Source: Micromussa lordhowensis
Taxonomy: Eukaryota > Cnidaria > Anthozoa > Scleractinia > Lobophylliidae
DNA: 64,000 bases
Direction: 5' to 3'
Assembly: GCA_964020085.1 (NCBI GenBank)
Contig: CAXHUQ010000213.1
Location: forward strand, 1-64,000
Shown here in pieces: positions 58,101 to 64,000 of the stretch. The position numbers and the translations under genes are program-made. The notes under the pieces are model-generated. The model had not been told where the DNA came from and made no database searches. It saw nothing but the letters and a program-made list of their open reading frames with translations. Position 1 is the first letter of the stretch; each line of letters begins with the position of its first letter.

Positions 58101-61100
58101 CGGGCACGTTTTTACGAATCCAGTGAGATATTGCAAATGAATATGGCCATGTCGTACTGAGAGTGCTATCTACCTCGTTTCCTCTTAAAAGAAGCCATAC
58201 CATGGCTGTGAAAGCCGCTGAAGTCAGTGCAAATTAGTCGAACGAGCCGAAACACAGGGAACGTAGAGGTTGAATTGATCATTTGGCTTGTGGCCTTAGT
58301 CTAGACATGCTAAACCTCTGCGATGCATGAATGAATGAATGAACTTAATTGATATTTTAGCCTAAGTGACCTCTCTATGTCTTTCACAGTGGATCAAACT
58401 AGCCAATCATTCCGACAAGAGCATGGAAAGCAGTCAAAGCGGCCATATATTTCTGTATTTCGGGCAGAAAGTGGAGGTTACGTGACATTCAGTTGCAATA
58501 TCTGACTGGATTCGCAAAAACGTGCCCGCAGAATTTCACTTGTCGCTATTAATCTCGATGGAATTCTGTCCTAGAGCTAGCTTTTCACAAGACTTATCGT
58601 GGCTGAAATAAAAGGAAATAACTCTCATTTACACCTTTTGAGGCCGGGAAGACTAAATTCACGGTCGTTTCATCGAATCATGAATTGTACAATTTAATTA
58701 AGAGCGCATTTCAACATGAAATTCGAGTCCAGATCAACATAAAAGTTCACGTATCAAAACCGCGGCCGAGAGTTAATCTATAGCTTTCTGAAGGCCTGCA
58801 TCACCCTAAATGGACTGGAAAACGAGCTTCCTACACTGACAATCGATCGAACTTCAAACAAACTAGGCCATAAACACTCCACATGTTGTCAGTACGTCAA
58901 TTATCGACCGGAAACCACACAGATAAATTGCTTCCGCGCTGGCGAATCACAGGCAGTTCTGATAGTTAGCTAAGCCGAGAGCGCCTAAAATTCATAAACT
59001 GAACAAGGAAATGCTACTCACGGTCGGATCGGCGCTTGACCTGATGTTGTTGACTCCGCTCGCAGCCATGTTTTGCTCGCAAATAACAATATCCCGGATG
59101 TATTTGAATTTCACCGAGCGGGAAAGCAGCCTTTCAACAGTACAACAGATTTTTTTCAAGTCTTTAACCACATCAACGTTCAGGCCAAAAAACGCCAACA
59201 GCAGCTAGAAATGTCTACTCCATTGCACGCCTAAGCCCTAAACTGATGTGGCTAAAGCTTTTTGCTGTCTAAAGCAAGCACAACGTTATCGCCACACTGC
59301 AAACGGCTCACTATTACGGGACTAAAAATGTCGACCCGTATACACATCTCAGAGCCGTTTAATGTACGATAACGGACGACGCTTGCTAGCAAATCGTGGG
59401 ACTTGCACCTTCATTGGACTTAATGATGTCCTCGGGCGAACTTCCTTTAGACAGCAGTTATAAAACGCTAATCGCTCGGCTCCTGTCGGAGTCACCGGGC
59501 GAACTAAAATTCAGACGAGTGTAGCCTGGGCTAAACTTAACACCAATTGAAAAGGGGAGCAGGGGAGAGGTTGGGGGGGGGGGGGGGGGTAGCCATAAAT
59601 AATAAATCATAGAAAAATTAATGAAACATGCCGCAAGAAGTTTTTTACATTTCATGCTAGATGAGCTTTACAAGGCGCTTCCATAAGCAAAGTCAAAAGA
59701 CTAAATAAACAAATAAAATCACAGGTTACATGAGTGGAGGGGTTAAAATTCTGCGGGCACGTTTTTACGAATCCAGTGAGATATTGCAAATGAATATGGC
59801 CATGTCGTACTGAGAGTGCTATCTACCTCGTTTCCTCTTAAAAGAAGCCATACCATGGCTGTGAAAGCCGCTGAAGTCAGTGCAAATTAGTCGAACGAGC
59901 CGAAACACAGGGAACGTAGAGGTTGAATTGATCATTTGGCTTGTGGCCTTAGTCTAGACATGCTAAACCTCTGCGATGCATGTGAATGAATGAACTTAAT
60001 TGATATTTTAGCCTAAGTGACCTCTCTATGTCTTTCACAGTGGATCAAACTAGCCAATCATTCCGACAAGAGCATGGAAAGCAGTCAAAGCGGCCATATA
60101 TTTCTGTATTTCGGGCAGAAAGTGGAGGTTACGTGACATTCAGTTGCAATATCTGACTGGATTCGCAAAAACGTGCCCGCAGAATTTCACTTGTCGCTAT
60201 TAATCTCGATGGAATTCTGTCCTAGAGCTAGCTTTTCACAAGACTTATCGTGGCTGAAATAAAAGGAAATAACTCTCATTTACACCTTTTGAGGCCGGGA
60301 AGACTAAATTCACGGTCGTTTCATCGAATCATGAATTGTACAATTTAATTAAGAGCGCATTTCAACATGAAATTCGAGTCCAGATCAACATAAAAGTTCA
60401 CGTATCAAAACCGCGGCCGAGAGTTAATCTATAGCTTTCTGAAGGCCTGCATCACCCTAAATGGACTGGAAAACGAGCTTCCTACACTGACAATCGATCG
60501 AACTTCAAACAAACTAGGCCATAAACACTCCACATGTTGTCAGTACGTCAATTATCGACCGGAAACCACACAGATAAATTGCTTCCGCGCTGGCGAATCA
60601 CAGGCAGTTCTGATAGTTAGCTAAGCCGAGAGCGCCTAAAATTCATAAACTGAACAAGGAAATGCTACTCACGGTCGGATCGGCGCTTGACCTGATGTTG
60701 TTGACTCCGCTCGCAGCCATGTTTTGCTCGCAAATAACAATATCCCGGATGTATTTGAATTTCACCGAGCGGGAAAGCAGCCTTTCAACAGTACAACAGA
60801 TTTTTTTCAAGTCTTTAACCACATCAACGTTCAGGCCAAAAAACGCCAACAGCAGCTAGAAATGTCTACTCCATTGCACGCCTAAGCCCTAAACTGATGT
60901 GGCTAAAGCTTTTTGCTGTCTAAAGCAAGCACAACGTTATCGCCACACTGCAAACGGCTCACTATTACGGGACTAAAAATGTCGACCCGTATACACATCT
61001 CAGAGCCGTTTAATGTACGATAACGGACGACGCTTGCTAGCAAATCGTGGGACTTGCACCTTCATTGGACTTAATGATGTCCTCGGGCGAACTTCCTTTA

Positions 61101-61810
61101 GACAGCAGTTATAAAACGCTAATCGCTCGGCTCCTGTCGGAGTCACCGGGCGAACTAAAATTCAGACGAGTGTAGCCTGGGCTAAACTTAACACCAATTG
61201 AAAAGGGGAGCAGGGGAGAGGTTGGGGGGGGGGGGGGGGGGGGGGGGTAGCCATAAATAATAAATCATAGAAAAATTAATGAAACATGCCGCAAGAAGTT
61301 TTTTACATTTCATGCTAGATGAGCTTTACAAGGCGCTTCCATAAGCAAAGTCAAAAGACTAAATAAACAAATAAAATCACAGGTTACATGAGTGGAGGGG
61401 TTAAAATTCTGCGGGCACGTTTTTACGAATCCAGTGAGATATTGCAAATGAATATGGCCATGTCGTACTGAGAGTGCTATCTACCTCGTTTCCTCTTAAA
61501 AGAAGCCATACCATGGCTGTGAAAGCCGCTGAAGTCAGTGCAAATTAGTCGAACGAGCCGAAACACAGGGAACGTAGAGGTTGAATTGATCATTTGGCTT
61601 GTGGCCTTAGTCTAGACATGCTAAACCTCTGCGATGCATGAATGAATGAATGAACTTAATTGATATTTTAGCCTAAGTGACCTCTCTATGTCTTTCACAG
61701 TGGATCAAACTAGCCAATCATTCCGACAAGAGCATGGAAAGCAGTCAAAGCGGCCATATATTTCTGTATTTCGGGCAGAAAGTGGAGGTTACGTGACATT
61801 CAGTTGCAAT

Positions 61811-63450
61811 ATCTGACTGGATTCGCAAAAACGTGCCCGCAGAATTTCACTTGTCGCTATTAATCTCGATGGAATTCTGTCCTAGAGCTAGCTTTTCACA
61901 AGACTTATCGTGGCTGAAATAAAAGGAAATAACTCTCATTTACACCTTTTGAGGCCGGGAAGACTAAATTCACGGTCGTTTCATCGAATCATGAATTGTA
62001 CAATTTAATTAAGAGCGCATTTCAACATGAAATTCGAGTCCAGATCAACATAAAAGTTCACGTATCAAAACCGCGGCCGAGAGTTAATCTATAGCTTTCT
62101 GAAGGCCTGCATCACCCTAAATGGACTGGAAAACGAGCTTCCTACACTGACAATCGATCGAACTTCAAACAAACTAGGCCATAAACACTCCACATGTTGT
62201 CAGTACGTCAATTATCGACCGGAAACCACACAGATAAATTGCTTCCGCGCTGGCGAATCACAGGCAGTTCTGATAGTTAGCTAAGCCGAGTCATAAACTG
62301 AACAAGGAAATGCTACTCACGGTCGGATCGGCGCTTGACCTGATGTTCTTGACTCCGCTCGCAGCCATGTTTTGCTCGCAAATAACAATATCCCGGATGT
62401 ATTTGAATTTCACCGAGCGGGAAAGCAGCCTTTCAACAGTACAACAGATTTTTTTCAAGTCTTTAACCACATCAACGTTCAGGCCAAAAAACGCCAACAG
62501 CAGCTAGAAATGTCTACTCCATTGCACGCCTAAGCCCTAAACTGATGTGGCTAAAGCTTTTTGCTGTCTAAAGCAAGCACAACGTTATCGCCACACTGCA
62601 AACGGCTCACTATTACGGGACTAAAAATGTCGACCCGTATACACATCTCAGAGCCGTTTAATGTACGATAACGGACGACGCTTGCTAGCAAATCGTGGGA
62701 CTTGCACCTTCATTGGACTTAATGATGTCCTCGGGCGAACTTCCTTTAGACAGCAGTTATAAAACGCTAATCGCTCGGCTCCTGTCGGAGTCACCGGGCG
62801 AACTAAAATTCAGACGAGTGTAGCCTGGGCTAAACTTAACACCAATTGAAAAGGGGAGCAGGGGAGAGGTTGGGGGGGGGGGGGGGGAGCCATAAATAAT
62901 AAATCATAGAAAAATTAATGAAACATGCCGCAAGAAGTTTTTTACATTTCATGCTAGATGAGCTTTACAAGGCGCTTCCATAAGCAAAGTCAAAAGACTA
63001 AATAAACAAATAAAATCACAGGTTACATGAGTGGAGGGGTTAAAATTCTGCGGGCACGTTTTTACGAATCCAGTGAGATATTGCAAATGAATATGGCCAT
63101 GTCGTACTGAGAGTGCTATCTACCTCGTTTCCTCTTAAAAGAAGCCATACCATGCCTGTGAAAGCCGCTGAAGTCAGTGCAAATTAGTCGAACGAGCCGA
63201 AACACAGGGAACGTAGAGGTTGAATTGATCATTTGGCTTGTGGCCTTAGTCTAGACATGCTAAACCTCTGCGATGCATGAATGAATGAATGAACTTAATT
63301 GATATTTTAGCCTAAGTGACCTCTCTATGTCTTTCACAGTGGATCAAACTAGCCAATCATTCCGACAAGAGCATGGAAAGCAGTCAAAGCGGCCATATAT
63401 TTCTGTATTTCGGGCAGAAAGTGGAGGTTACGTGACATTCAGTTGCAATA
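61811..63450 (+). repeat. Mosaic unit of array B
   Basis: The left part has subtype-2 markers (GCTTTTCACAAG, CTGACAATCG), then a ~13-base deletion near 62290. The right part has subtype-1 markers (GTTCTTGACTCC, CCATGCCTGTG), while CCTAAGTGACC returns to subtype 2. It differs from neighbours in a way best explained by recombination. Confidence 0.8.
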
Positions 63451-64000
63451 ATTCTGACTGGATTCGCAAAAACGTGCCCGCAGAATTTCACTTGTCGCTA
63501 TTAATCTCGATGGAATTCTGTCCTAGAGCTAGCTTTCCACAAGACTTATCGTGGCTGAAATAAAAGGAAATAACTCTCATTTACACCTTTTGAGGCCGGG
63601 AAGACTAAATTCACGGTCGTTTCATCGAATCATGAATTGTACAATTTAATTAAGAGCGCATTTCAACATGAAATTCGAGTCCAGATCAACATAAAAGTTC
63701 ACGTATCAAAACCGCGGCCGAGAGTTAATCTATAGCTTTCTGAAGGCCTGCATCACCCTAAATGGACTGGAAAACGAGCTTCCTACACTGACCATCGATC
63801 GAACTTCAAACAAACTAGGCCATAAACACTCCACATGTTGTCAGTACGTCAATTATCGACCGGAAACCACACAGATAAATTGCTTCCGCGCTGGCGAATC
63901 ACAGGCAGTTCTGATAGTTAGCTAAGCCGAGAGCGCCTAAAATTCATAAACTGAACAAGGAAATGCTGCTACTCACGGTCGGATCGGCGCTTGACCTGAT

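Larger units (their letters stand above)
44181..64000 (+). repeat. Macrosatellite array B, eleven ~1650-bp units plus partial, continues past the window
   Basis: Element left ends (ATCTGACTGG) at 44925, 46574, 48223, 49872, 51521, 53170, 55191, 56844, 58500, 60151, 61811 and 63451. The first five intervals are exactly 1649; later ones are 1653, 1656, 1651, 1660 and 1640, mostly from G-run length and one short deletion. Each unit is a ~1.28-kb TIR element plus a ~370-bp S segment. Two extra S copies open the array and one extra sits before 55191. Two subtypes are defined by linked differences. No long ORF. Confidence 0.95.

Noticed and set aside
45417..63563. Repeated 64-68-residue ORFs in every array B unit
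   Set aside because: They overlap on both strands, most open at non-ATG codons, one spans the TIR, and the A units do not preserve the frames. Repetition reflects copying of the unit, not selection for protein.
30827..64000. CRISPR array or telomere repeat
   Set aside because: Units are 1.6-1.8 kb with TIR elements inside, not short repeats with variable spacers, and no TTAGGG-type tract is present.

Overview
The window reads as repeat-rich, AT-leaning animal DNA, most likely from an anthozoan cnidarian such as a coral or anemone. Supporting signs are spliced genes with GT-AG introns, a secreted PAN-EGF-TLDc gene, DIRS/Ngaro-type and Penelope-like retroelements, and a THAP-DDE transposon that also carries a SAP-SWIM-YqaJ nuclease gene. 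The organism assignment is inference. No bacterial, organellar, rRNA or tRNA gene was seen.

Region 1 (1-14100) is a stack of mobile elements. A Penelope-like element (PLE) 3' part with a GIY-YIG nuclease and a well-formed hammerhead ribozyme occupies 1-1460. A DIRS/Ngaro-like tyrosine-recombinase retrotransposon spans 2668-13261, bounded by direct repeats. Its recombinase gene is split by a two-gene DNA transposon (6689-12671) with a THAP-DDE transposase on the minus strand and a SAP-SWIM-YqaJ protein on the plus strand. That transposon is itself interrupted by a foldback element (6847-7355) and a truncated LINE (7631-8086). A second decayed PLE on the minus strand (13340-14060) is split by a MITE (miniature inverted-repeat transposable element).

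Region 2 (14100-31000) holds the only convincing host gene. This is a four-exon minus-strand gene (26650 to 18658) for a predicted secreted protein of 344 residues: signal peptide, PAN/apple, EGF and TLDc. Exon phases fit and the total is an exact multiple of three. Around it lie MITEs, a ~106-bp minisatellite, microsatellites, two copies of a ~1.05-kb dispersed repeat, and a 1.15-kb element with 93-bp terminal inverted repeats (TIRs) that carries the start of a RecQ-like helicase.

Region 3 (30827 to the window end) is more than 33 kb of macrosatellite. Array A has seven near-identical units of about 1848 bp plus a partial one. Array B has eleven units of about 1650 bp plus a partial one that runs off the window. 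Both are diverged forms of one composite: a ~0.33-0.37-kb satellite segment (S) joined to a ~1.28-kb non-autonomous element with TIRs. At the A/B boundary and once inside B, S copies meet without the element, leaving short junctions that look like excision footprints or empty sites. Units in B form two sequence subtypes and mosaics, pointing to homogenisation and unequal exchange. This transposon-derived higher-order satellite is the most unusual thing in the window.
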